Shown here piece by piece: positions 1-6,056 of a stretch of DNA of 7,545 bases. The position numbers and the translations under genes are program-made. The DNA is from Roseovarius sp. Lineage in GTDB: Bacteria > Pseudomonadota > Alphaproteobacteria > Rhodobacterales > Rhodobacteraceae. A model generated the notes under the pieces. It was not told where the DNA came from and searched no databases. It saw nothing but the letters and a program-made list of their open reading frames with translations. Within the stretch, counting starts at the first letter, position 1; every line of letters begins with the position of its first letter. The stretch spans positions 1-7,545 of the forward strand of contig JAASSQ010000139.1 of NCBI GenBank assembly GCA_021767845.1, given 5' to 3'.

Positions 1-49
1 GCGGATTGCAAATCCGTGTACACCGGTTCGATTCCGGTACTCGCCTCCA
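1..49 (+). tRNA. tRNA-Cys (anticodon GCA), 3' part
   Basis: This is the 3' portion of a tRNA whose acceptor 5' strand and D arm lie before the window. The anticodon arm is seen at 1-17, with stem 1-5/13-17 (one G-T closing pair) and loop TTGCAAA. Its anticodon is GCA (8-10), which reads Cys codons. The T arm is at 22-38, stem ACCGG/CCGGT around loop TTCGATT. The 3' acceptor strand is ACTCGCC (39-45), followed by discriminator T46 and an encoded CCA (47-49). U73 is a known identity element for cysteinyl-tRNA synthetase, and the short four-base variable region also suits tRNA-Cys. No rho-independent terminator is obvious directly downstream. Confidence 0.95.
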
Positions 50-246
50 ATAAGCTCCATCAAACCGGCACATCGCATCGGCAAGGGCACATCCGGCGCG
101 CACGCCCTGTGCGACGTGGCGCGCGGCGTCAGGTGTCGTGGGATCGATGCGGAGGAAATGCTCGCCCGGTCATATATCCGCCACATTTACCCTGCATCGT
201 CGCCAACAAACCATGTGCCAGACATGAGAGTGGGGCAAACCAAGAG

Positions 247-1185
247 ATGAAATTACTGATCGTGGATGATGATCCGTTATTTCTCGAGTTTCTTTGTGGT
301 ATTGTACAAAAACTGGGTCATTCGAACATCGAAACCGCCGAATCCGGCGAAGCCGCGCTGGAAAAGATCGCCGCATCGCCCGAAACATTCGATTGCATCC
401 TGCTGGATATCCAGATGCCAGGCATGGACGGGATCGAGCTTTGCCGCCGTGTGCGCAGCGTGCCGCGCTATGCGTCCGTGCCCATCGTCATGATCACGGC
501 CCTGGCCGAAAAGAGCTATGTGGACAGCGCCTTCGAGGCGGGTGCCAATGACTACGTGAACAAGCCCATCGACATGATCGAGGTCAAGGCCCGCCTCGGG
601 ATGGTCCAGCGCATCCACTACGAGCGCGCGCAATCCGGCGTCTTGATGCAACAGCTTTCGGACACGGAAAAAGAGCTGGGCCGAAACATCGAGTTCGCCA
701 GCAGCGACATCTTCTCCGACCCGGAGCTGGGCCTGTTGCCCTATACCAGCTTCGAGAACTACCTGCTGCGGCTCGGCAACCTACGCCTGCTGTCGTCCTC
801 CGTATGCGCGCTGGCGGTGACCAATGCCGACATCCTTTTCGCCAGCCTGCCGCGGGTCGATTTCGTCGATGCGATGTCCGAGGTCGGGAAACAGGTCAAC
901 GACACCCTGTCCCATACATCGCGCTTCGTCTCCTATGCCGGGCGGGGCACGTTCTGCGTGTTGCTGCCGCGCCTTGCGGTCTTCGAGAAGGACGCGATCG
1001 AGGCACAACTGAACGACGAGCTTCACGCCGCGTTTGCAAGGATGGGCTTCGACGCGGCCTTCGGACCGCGCGTCGCGTTCGGCCCGACACACGGTTTCAA
1101 TCCGTTTGCCTTCAAAAACCCCACTGAAACGCTGGAAACCGCGATTGCAGAGCTTCACGCGGAGAAGGTCACGTTCGCAGCCTGA
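247..1185 (+). CDS. Response regulator: receiver domain plus degenerate GGDEF-like output domain
   Basis: This is a 312-residue two-domain response regulator. Residues 1-~122 form a complete receiver: acidic pocket D7-D8-D9, phospho-acceptor D54 in the run DIQMPGMDG, T84 and the invariant K106-P107. It should therefore accept phosphate from a kinase or Hpt. After a helical linker (~123-160), residues ~163-310 resemble a GGDEF fold in pattern. The position of the signature reads YAGRGTF (230-236), so GGDEF has become GRGTF, and the metal-binding DxD has become TNA (192-194). Diguanylate cyclase activity is therefore not expected. The domain call is by eye and less certain than the receiver. 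Start: ATG 247 places the first beta strand (KLLIVDDD) correctly. The frame runs open further upstream, but into the tRNA. The ribosome-binding site is weak (purine-rich AAGAG almost touches the ATG). It lies 25 bases before the Hpt gene, so co-transcription is likely. Confidence 0.88.
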   Translation: MKLLIVDDDPLFLEFLCGIVQKLGHSNIETAESGEAALEKIAASPETFDCILLDIQMPGMDGIELCRRVRSVPRYASVPIVMITALAEKSYVDSAFEAGANDYVNKPIDMIEVKARLGMVQRIHYERAQSGVLMQQLSDTEKELGRNIEFASSDIFSDPELGLLPYTSFENYLLRLGNLRLLSSSVCALAVTNADILFASLPRVDFVDAMSEVGKQVNDTLSHTSRFVSYAGRGTFCVLLPRLAVFEKDAIEAQLNDELHAAFARMGFDAAFGPRVAFGPTHGFNPFAFKNPTETLETAIAELHAEKVTFAA

Positions 1186-1210
1186 GTCACAAGTAACCGG
1201 TAGGTATCCG

Positions 1211-1564
1211 ATGTCTCCTGATCCATCCCACGGCAAGACCCGGCATGCGCAAGACGCGCTGGACCAGTTGCGTCGAAGATTCATGGACCAGATGGAGATG
1301 CGGATCATCGAACTGGAAACCGTGGTTCAACGGTGCAAGACAGCCGGCACCACCCCGCGCGAATGCCGCGAGATCCGCGACATCTCGCACAAGCTTGCCG
1401 GTCTCGCGCCCTCCCTGGGGTTCTCGCAGGTCGGCAAGTCGGCCAGGATCGTGGAAGACTTGGCCGATTCCGCGCAGAAGCGCGCACGCCCCCTGACGGC
1501 GCAAAGCCCCCTGTTCCTGCATCTCGAGCATCTGCTCGACGTGATGGAAGCCAGCCTGGACTGA
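1211..1564 (+). CDS. Hpt-domain phosphotransfer protein
   Basis: This is a small soluble protein of 117 residues with little beyond one Hpt domain. The phosphorylatable histidine is H60 in the motif ISHKLAGLAPSLGF (58-71). It matches the Hpt pattern of His, Lys, a small-residue pair, then Leu-Gly a few residues later. The flanking helices (~15-45 and ~75-116) are of the length expected for a four-helix bundle. Hpt proteins shuttle phosphate between aspartates of two receivers. The start ATG 1211 has a reasonable Shine-Dalgarno-like GGTAGG about 7-8 bases upstream. The frame continues open upstream inside the preceding gene, but that part is a shadow. It sits between a receiver protein and a kinase that lacks a receiver, which suits a split phosphorelay. 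It is not ChpT-like, because no degenerate kinase ATPase domain follows. Confidence 0.85.
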   Translation: MSPDPSHGKTRHAQDALDQLRRRFMDQMEMRIIELETVVQRCKTAGTTPRECREIRDISHKLAGLAPSLGFSQVGKSARIVEDLADSAQKRARPLTAQSPLFLHLEHLLDVMEASLD

Positions 1565-1605
1565 ACGCCGGTCGCGCGCTTGCGGGCACCTTGCGGTTTA
1601 ATCGC

Positions 1606-1633
1606 TTGCCATTCGGGCAACGCAACCAATACT
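1606..1633 (+). promoter_or_regulatory. Candidate sigma-70-type promoter for the CHASE kinase, overlapping an inverted repeat
   Basis: In the 97-base gap between the Hpt gene and the kinase, TTGCCA (1606-1611, five of six to TTGACA) and AATACT (1628-1633, four of six to TATAAT) are spaced by 16 bases. Transcription would begin about 20 bases before the GTG start. The -35 element lies inside a perfect inverted repeat, TTGCC-ATTCG-GGCAA (1606-1620), which could be an operator or a small hairpin. This is pattern matching only; in a GC-rich genome such pairs also occur by chance. Confidence 0.3.
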
Positions 1634-1661
1634 TGAGCGTGAACGGCAGCAATGGTTCCGC

Positions 1662-3758
1662 GTGTTGGATTTCTCGAAACGTCTGAAAAGATCGAACCGG
1701 CAACTGGGCTTCGCACTGCTTGGGGTGGCCCTGCTCGGTGCCGCGATCTCCCTGTTGTTCGAAAAGCAGGCCCTGTCGCTGGAACGGTCGCGCCTGCAGG
1801 CTTCCCTGGCCGAAAAGGCGAGTTTCGCCGCGTCCGAAGTTCAGCGCCACCTTGCCACCAACGAGCTTGCAGCAAAGACCATCGCCAGCCATGTCGAAGC
1901 GCGCTTCAGCGCCGCGGTGCAACGGGCCAAACGGCGCAACCCGGGACGGTCCGAAAACCGGCCGGGGGCACCTCGGCCGGTGGCAGGCATCCTGTCGCAG
2001 AGGGCGTTCTCGCGGCTGGTGGACCCGTTTTTCGACGCCGGCATGGGGCTTGTCAACGTCGCCTATTCGCATGACATGCGGATCGTCTTCGTCCATCCCC
2101 ACGAAGAAAACAGTGCCCTTGTCGGCGCCGATCACAAGGCCAACCCGCAGCAGCTGGCCGCGATCGAACGTGCCATCGCCACGCGGGAATACGTCCTGTC
2201 CGGCCCGGTCGCACTCATGCAGGATGGTCATGGCCTCATCGGGCGCATGCCTGTCCTGACGACCGGGCCGGACCCGGCGCAAGAGACCGTGCTCGGGTTC
2301 GTGTCGGTCGTCAGTTCCAACGACAGGATCGTCTCGGAGCTCCGGGCGCGCATTCCCAATACCAGGGTTGCGATCGGCATCTCCCCCGATGCCGACGGGC
2401 AACCCCCCGCGATTCTGGGCGATGCCGAAGTGTTTCGGATGGATCCGCTGGTGCAATCCCTGACCGTGGGCGCGCAGGTCTGGGAAATCGCGATGGTGCC
2501 GCCGGACGGATGGCCGACCTCTTCAGCCTACCGCGGCGTCATCCTGTCGGCCGGTGGCATCGTGACCCTGATGGTCATGCTCAGCATCGTGTTGTTCGAC
2601 AGGGCCAACTGGCTGTCCCGGCAATCCTCGCTCCGGCTGAATGCGGCGATCGAAGGCATCCAGGACGGCTTTGCCCTGTTCGACAGCAACGACAGGCTGG
2701 TCATGTGCAACCAGAATTATCGCGCCTTCTATAACCGGTCCGCGCATCTTATGGTGCCCGGCACCTCCTTCGAAACCATACTCAGGGGCGGCGTTGCGCT
2801 CGGGCAATATCCCGACGCTGTCGGGCAGGAAGAGGCGTGGATTCAGGAACGGCTGGCGCAGCACGCCAATCCGACCGGTTCGATCGAACAGAAGCTCGAG
2901 GATGGCCGGTGGCTGAAGATCTACGAATCCCGGCTGGACGATGGCAGCACCGTCGGCTTCCGCGTCGACATCACCAGCCTGAAGGAAGCACAGATCGAGG
3001 CCGAGCGCGCCAGCAAATCGAAATCCGAATTCCTGAACACGATCAGCCACGAGATACGCACCCCGCTGTCCGCGATCATCGGCTTTGCCACCATCCTGTC
3101 CAATTTCGAGGCGCTGCGCGGCGGCAAAGGCACCCCGGACGACCGGAACGACACGCCTCCGGCCGCTGATCCACGGGCCACCGACCCGGCGTTGCACAAA
3201 GTCAAGCTCTTTGCCGCGCGCATATCGGAAAACGGGCGGCACCTGCTTGCCCTCGTGGACGATCTGCTCTTCACCGCCGAGGCCAGGGCCGAACTGGACA
3301 ACATGCCGCAAGACATCGTGGACATGAAATCCGTTGTCGAATTCGCGCTCGAGCAATTGACCAGATCCGCGGCGGACAAGGGCCTTGAGGTCGAGGTCGA
3401 TCTGCAGCCGGCCACCGTGAGGGGCAGCGAAACACGCCTGCGCCAGGTCGCGCTCAACCTGATCGGAAACGCGATCAAGTTCACCGACCATGGCAAGATC
3501 ACCGTGCGGCTGGTCCAGACCGGGACATCGGTGAAACTCACCATAATGGACACCGGCGTCGGCATACGCAAACGGGATCACGACAGGATTTTCGAACCGT
3601 TCAACCAGGTTGATGGGTCCATGGTCCGCAGGCACAACGGCTCCGGCCTGGGGCTTTCGATCTCCAACGAGATCGTGACGCGGCTGGGCGGCGCGATCAC
3701 GGTCGATAGCTCGAAAGACCTCGGCAGCACCTTCACCGTGACGCTGCCCTCCGCCTGA
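1662..3758 (+). CDS. Membrane sensor histidine kinase, CHASE - PAS_7 - HisKA - HATPase_c
   Basis: This is a 698-residue sensor kinase. Transmembrane helix 1 (~15-33) and helix 2 (~292-312) bracket a periplasmic region of about 258 residues. Its central block (~130-230) includes MRIVFVHP, NSALVGAD, SGPV and GFVSVVSS, the pattern of a CHASE ligand-sensing domain. A PAS_7-type domain follows (~326-436; GIQDGFALFDSNDRLVMCN). The dimerisation domain has H463 in the box ISHEIRTPL. The ATPase domain shows N599/N603 (N box), D630-TGVGI (G1), FEPFNQ (F box) and GSGLGLS at 660-666 (G2). All key catalytic residues are present. There is no receiver domain, so it is not a hybrid kinase. GTG 1662 is the first usable start after the in-frame stop at 1599 and the only one giving a normal N-terminus before helix 1; the next codon, TTG 1665, is a possible alternative. 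The Shine-Dalgarno is weak. An unusual Pro/Asp/Gly-rich stretch (484-513) extends the loop between the two dimerisation helices. Confidence 0.93.
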   Translation: MLDFSKRLKRSNRQLGFALLGVALLGAAISLLFEKQALSLERSRLQASLAEKASFAASEVQRHLATNELAAKTIASHVEARFSAAVQRAKRRNPGRSENRPGAPRPVAGILSQRAFSRLVDPFFDAGMGLVNVAYSHDMRIVFVHPHEENSALVGADHKANPQQLAAIERAIATREYVLSGPVALMQDGHGLIGRMPVLTTGPDPAQETVLGFVSVVSSNDRIVSELRARIPNTRVAIGISPDADGQPPAILGDAEVFRMDPLVQSLTVGAQVWEIAMVPPDGWPTSSAYRGVILSAGGIVTLMVMLSIVLFDRANWLSRQSSLRLNAAIEGIQDGFALFDSNDRLVMCNQNYRAFYNRSAHLMVPGTSFETILRGGVALGQYPDAVGQEEAWIQERLAQHANPTGSIEQKLEDGRWLKIYESRLDDGSTVGFRVDITSLKEAQIEAERASKSKSEFLNTISHEIRTPLSAIIGFATILSNFEALRGGKGTPDDRNDTPPAADPRATDPALHKVKLFAARISENGRHLLALVDDLLFTAEARAELDNMPQDIVDMKSVVEFALEQLTRSAADKGLEVEVDLQPATVRGSETRLRQVALNLIGNAIKFTDHGKITVRLVQTGTSVKLTIMDTGVGIRKRDHDRIFEPFNQVDGSMVRRHNGSGLGLSISNEIVTRLGGAITVDSSKDLGSTFTVTLPSA

Positions 3759-3765
3759 TAGGAAA

Positions 3766-3792
3766 AGGCCCGAGCGCCCCGGCGCGGTGCCT
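3766..3792 (+). terminator. GC-rich hairpin after the CHASE kinase, possible terminator
   Basis: Eight bases after the kinase stop codon the strand can fold into a composite hairpin. Its parts are AGGC (3766-3769) with GCCT (3789-3792), CC with GG, and GCGC (3774-3777) with GCGC (3782-3785), around loop CCCG with small bulges. No T-run follows, so it would not be a classical rho-independent terminator. It could be an RNA-stabilising 3' hairpin instead. Confidence 0.3.
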
Positions 3793-3864
3793 GCAAACTC
3801 CCCAGAACAGCGGCATGCCGGGGCAGCCGAAACGCATTCGAGACGTCGCCGCGGGTCAAGCAGA

Positions 3865-3960
3865 AATCATTGGCCAATTGTTCGAAATTTGCTCCAGACG
3901 GGCCTGTCACTGCTGGATTTTTTGGTTATTGTTCCCTCAAGGTATCAGGTTTCAGGTCAA
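3865..3960 (+). promoter_or_regulatory. AT-richer intergenic region with palindromes, putative control region of the stand-alone receiver
   Basis: The 249 bases between the kinase stop and the next start hold no convincing gene. Within them, this stretch is clearly poorer in G+C than its surroundings. It carries the perfect 10-base palindrome ATTGGCCAAT (3869-3878), TTCGAA (3881-3886), the near-palindrome GACGGGCCTGTC (3897-3908), a run of six T (3918-3923), and a tandem CAGGT pair (3946-3950 and 3953-3957). These suit a promoter/operator region for the gene at 4008, but no clear -35/-10 pair stands out. The T-run preceded by a CCAG/CTGG inverted repeat could alternatively be a weak terminator of the upstream operon. 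Confidence 0.25.
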
Positions 3961-4007
3961 GAGTCGCAGGGGGTTAATCCAGACGCAAAACAAGGCTTGG
4001 CTGACAA

Positions 4008-4382
4008 ATGTCCCTTAACAAGATTCTGCATGTCGACGACGACGAGGACATGAGAACCATCGTGCATATCGCGCTTTCCATGGTGGGTGACTTCCAGCTG
4101 GAACAGTGCTCGGATGGCGAAGAGGCCATCCGCAAAGCGCGGGAATTCGCCCCTGACCTGCTGCTTCTGGACGTGATGATGCCCGGAATGAGCGGCGAAG
4201 ACGTGAATGCCCGGATCCGCGCCATCGACGGCCTGCAGGATGTGAAGACGATCTATGTCACGGCCAAGGCCGAGGACGAATTCACCAGATCGCTGGTTCG
4301 GAACGGGGCCTTGGGGGTCATCACCAAACCGTTCGACCCGATGACCCTGGGGGATGAAATCAGGAGCCTGTGGTCCGCCTGA
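4008..4382 (+). CDS. CheY-like single-domain response regulator
   Basis: This is a 124-residue protein consisting of one receiver domain and no output domain. The acidic pocket is D10-D11-D12. The phospho-acceptor is D55 in LLLLDVMMPGMSG, the switch threonine is T85 in YVTAKAED, and the conserved lysine is K107 in TKPFDP. The usual aromatic switch residue near position 104 is replaced (GALGVITKP), so output signalling may differ from CheY. Stand-alone receivers relay phosphate to an Hpt or bind a target protein. The start ATG 4008 gives the standard short N-terminus; a modest AAGG lies about 12 bases upstream. It is separated from the CHASE kinase by a likely promoter region and converges on the second kinase gene. 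It is a candidate middle partner between either kinase and the Hpt protein encoded at 1211. Confidence 0.92.
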   Translation: MSLNKILHVDDDEDMRTIVHIALSMVGDFQLEQCSDGEEAIRKAREFAPDLLLLDVMMPGMSGEDVNARIRAIDGLQDVKTIYVTAKAEDEFTRSLVRNGALGVITKPFDPMTLGDEIRSLWSA

Positions 4383-4433
4383 GCCCGCGGCACGCGGGCG
4401 GCGCGGGCAAGGGTCAGCAGGGGGCCGCCCGCG
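4383..4433. terminator. Overlapping GC-rich hairpins between convergent genes, possible bidirectional terminator
   Basis: The 54 bases between the receiver stop and the end of the opposing kinase gene can form two hairpins. One is GCCCGC (4383-4388) with GCGGGC (4394-4399), loop GGCAC. The other is a perfect 10-bp stem, CGCGGGCGGC (4393-4402) with GCCGCCCGCG (4424-4433), loop 21 bases. They share bases 4393-4399, so they are mutually exclusive. Their position at a convergent junction suits transcription termination from both sides. Neither strand has a convincing T-run, so factor-dependent or RNA-stabilising action is equally possible. Confidence 0.4.
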
Positions 4434-4436
4434 GCG

Positions 4437-5858
4437 TCACGCGCATTTCTTTTCGGGCAGCGGCATGGCCTCGTCCACACGCGTCTCGGCGTCCTCCGGG
4501 GCCAAGGGATCGAGGTCCACAAAGAAAACTGTCCCCCCACCCTCTGCGCTTTCGAACCCGATCGCGCCGCCATGTGCCTCGACGATCAGTTTCGAGATGC
4601 TCATCCCAAGGCCGGTTCCGCCCTTGTGGCGCTTGTCCGTGCTGTCGATCTGGCTGAAGCGTTCGAACACCTTCTTGCGGGCGTGGGCGGGAATTCCGAT
4701 GCCCTCGTCCCGTATGGAAATTCTCAGCTTGCCGTCATGCCTGTCGAGGTTGACCCAAACCCGTCCGTTCTCGTTGGAGAACTTGACCGCGTTCGACAGG
4801 ATGTTGGTGAACACCTGGTCAAGCCTCTTCCGATCGCCCCGGATCATCCGGTCGGTCGTGTCCAGATTGCGCGTGATCTCGATCCCGAACCTGTCGGCAA
4901 AGGGCGTCATCCGCTCCACCGTGTCGTCCAGCAGCCGCACCAGATCGACTTCGGCAAAGTCGTAATCCATGCGCCCGGCCTCGGCCTTCTGAAGGTAGAG
5001 GATATCGTTGATCAACTCGCCAAGCCGCTCGGCATTGCGCACCGCGACTCCGAACAGTTGCTTCATCGTCTCCGGCAGCGGCCCGAGTTGACCGGATTCG
5101 ATCAGCTGCAACGATCCCTTGATCGAGGTCAGCGGCGTGCGCAGCTCGTGGCTCACGGTCGAGACGAATTCGGATTTCGCCTGGTAGGCCTGCTTGGCGT
5201 TCTCGTGCTCCCGCTCAAGGGCGCGGATATAGCGCAGGTTCTTCATATAGACGGCAATGAAGTTCCGCGAACATTCCAGGATGAAGGCCATCACGAAAAG
5301 CACCGTGAAGAACTGCAACCACAGGTCGGGGTGCACATCCGGCCCCGCGATTACAAGGTCGCGGATCGAGATCGCCAGCAGTGTCGCCACGTAAATCGCC
5401 AGCCGCAGCGACAGCACCGACAGGAACTGGTGGTTGTTCATCGCCGCGAAGATCGAGGCCGAGAACAGCATGAACAGCGGCATGAAATGGGTCGAATCGC
5501 CCTGCATGCCCGCCAGCGACAGGTTGAACAGCGCGATGGTCGAGGCGCTGAAGAACGTGCTGAGGAACAGCTTGGCCTTGAACTTTCTCTGAACATCCGG
5601 GTCGAGCGCACGCGATCTCAGGATCTCGACACAGACGGCCGTGTCGAACGCCTCGGCCAGCAGGATCAGCATGTAGAACAGAAAGGCGGTCCGGGTGTCG
5701 TAGAAATAGGCCGTCAGGAAAAACGCCGCCGTGTAGATGACCAGGCGCTGCGCCAGAAGTCGTTTACCGGCCGAGGCATAGTCGCGCAATCGGCGACGCG
5801 CGGAATACGGTCCATCATCCTCAAGCCCCATCTCTACAAGCCGGTCGCGCAACTGCAC
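4437..5858 (-). CDS. Sensor histidine kinase with six-helix membrane domain
   Basis: This is a 473-residue kinase. After a charged cytoplasmic N-terminus (1-~34), six hydrophobic segments are seen at about 35-53, 57-79, 96-117, 125-141, 145-165 and 179-204. Their loops are very short, so any stimulus is probably sensed within or near the membrane. I do not recognise this sensor as a named family. A charged helical linker (~205-230) leads to the HisKA domain with H237 in VSHELRTPL, then the HATPase domain with NILSNAVKF (N box), D384-EGIGI (G1), FERFSQ (F box) and GGTGLGMS at 413-420 (G2). All catalytic motifs are intact. There is no receiver or PAS domain. Start: GTG 5858 is preferred because GAGGTG lies four bases upstream; ATG 5831 (residue 10) is the alternative with a poorer site. 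The gene converges on the stand-alone receiver, a plausible but unproven partner. Confidence 0.93.
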   Translation of the reverse strand: MQLRDRLVEMGLEDDGPYSARRRLRDYASAGKRLLAQRLVIYTAAFFLTAYFYDTRTAFLFYMLILLAEAFDTAVCVEILRSRALDPDVQRKFKAKLFLSTFFSASTIALFNLSLAGMQGDSTHFMPLFMLFSASIFAAMNNHQFLSVLSLRLAIYVATLLAISIRDLVIAGPDVHPDLWLQFFTVLFVMAFILECSRNFIAVYMKNLRYIRALEREHENAKQAYQAKSEFVSTVSHELRTPLTSIKGSLQLIESGQLGPLPETMKQLFGVAVRNAERLGELINDILYLQKAEAGRMDYDFAEVDLVRLLDDTVERMTPFADRFGIEITRNLDTTDRMIRGDRKRLDQVFTNILSNAVKFSNENGRVWVNLDRHDGKLRISIRDEGIGIPAHARKKVFERFSQIDSTDKRHKGGTGLGMSISKLIVEAHGGAIGFESAEGGGTVFFVDLDPLAPEDAETRVDEAMPLPEKKCA

Positions 5859-5862
5859 CTGA

Positions 5863-5868
5863 CACCTC
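5863..5868 (-). promoter_or_regulatory. Shine-Dalgarno site deciding the GTG start of the six-helix kinase
   Basis: On the minus strand GAGGTG is followed by TCAG and then GTG (5858-5856). The GAGG core thus sits six bases before the start codon. The later in-frame ATG at 5831 has only TAGAG immediately adjacent. This makes GTG the more likely initiation codon. Confidence 0.6.
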
Positions 5869-5932
5869 GAATGCTAACTGAAAACCTCGTTGCTCCCGTG
5901 GTCGCACAAGAAAACGTCGTAAATGTGGAAAT

Positions 5933-5961
5933 TCTATATCAAGCCGGGCTCATTTATTCGA
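5933..5961 (-). promoter_or_regulatory. Weak candidate promoter for the six-helix kinase
   Basis: Reading the minus strand, TCGAAT (5961-5956, three of six to the -35 consensus) and TATAGA (5938-5933, four of six to the -10 consensus) are 17 bases apart. This would give a leader of roughly 65-70 bases. The upstream half overlaps the perfect inverted repeat GGGCTC-N8-GAGCCC (5946-5965), which could be an operator. The -35 match is poor, so this is a suggestion only. Confidence 0.2.
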
Positions 5962-6023
5962 GCCCCCGAACGCATCCTTGCGGCGCGCAGCGACCGGGCA
6001 CGCGCCTCAGGGCTGTCTGGATT

Positions 6024-6043
6024 GCGGGCATCGAGCAGCCCGC
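6024..6043 (-). terminator. Hairpin after the YHS gene, possible terminator
   Basis: On the minus strand, 13 bases after the YHS stop codon, GCGGGC and GCCCGC form a perfect 6-bp stem with an 8-base loop. There is no T-run after it. A second inverted repeat with an identical geometry (6-bp stem, 8-base loop) lies at 5946-5965. Either could mark the end of the glpK/YHS transcript before the kinase gene, which runs in the same direction. Confidence 0.3.
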
Positions 6044-6056
6044 GCCGCCCGGGATC

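Noticed and set aside
16..246. An N-terminal extension of the first response regulator starting inside the tRNA
   Set aside because: It would begin within tRNA-Cys and add 77 Arg-rich residues before a receiver that already starts normally at ATG 247.
1034..1210. An upstream extension of the Hpt protein
   Set aside because: It lies within the coding region of the regulator in another frame; ATG 1211 has a suitable ribosome site and gives a normal Hpt length.
1305..2456. A 383-codon minus-strand open frame opposite the Hpt gene and the start of the CHASE kinase
   Set aside because: Low-complexity Arg/Gly/Pro-rich translation without domains, opposite well-supported genes and spanning their gap.
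2523..3635. A 370-codon minus-strand open frame opposite the CHASE kinase
   Set aside because: It mirrors codons of the PAS and kinase domains, which are unmistakable on the plus strand; no recognisable protein features of its own.
3895..3923. A classical rho-independent terminator at the CCAG/CTGG repeat followed by six T
   Set aside because: The outer stem is only four base pairs around a 15-base interior and lies about 140 bases after the kinase stop, so the call is too weak to list as a terminator.
3787..4053. A small open frame of 88 codons in the gap before the stand-alone receiver
   Set aside because: No clear ribosome site, no domain, Arg-rich composition, and it runs into the receiver gene in another frame.
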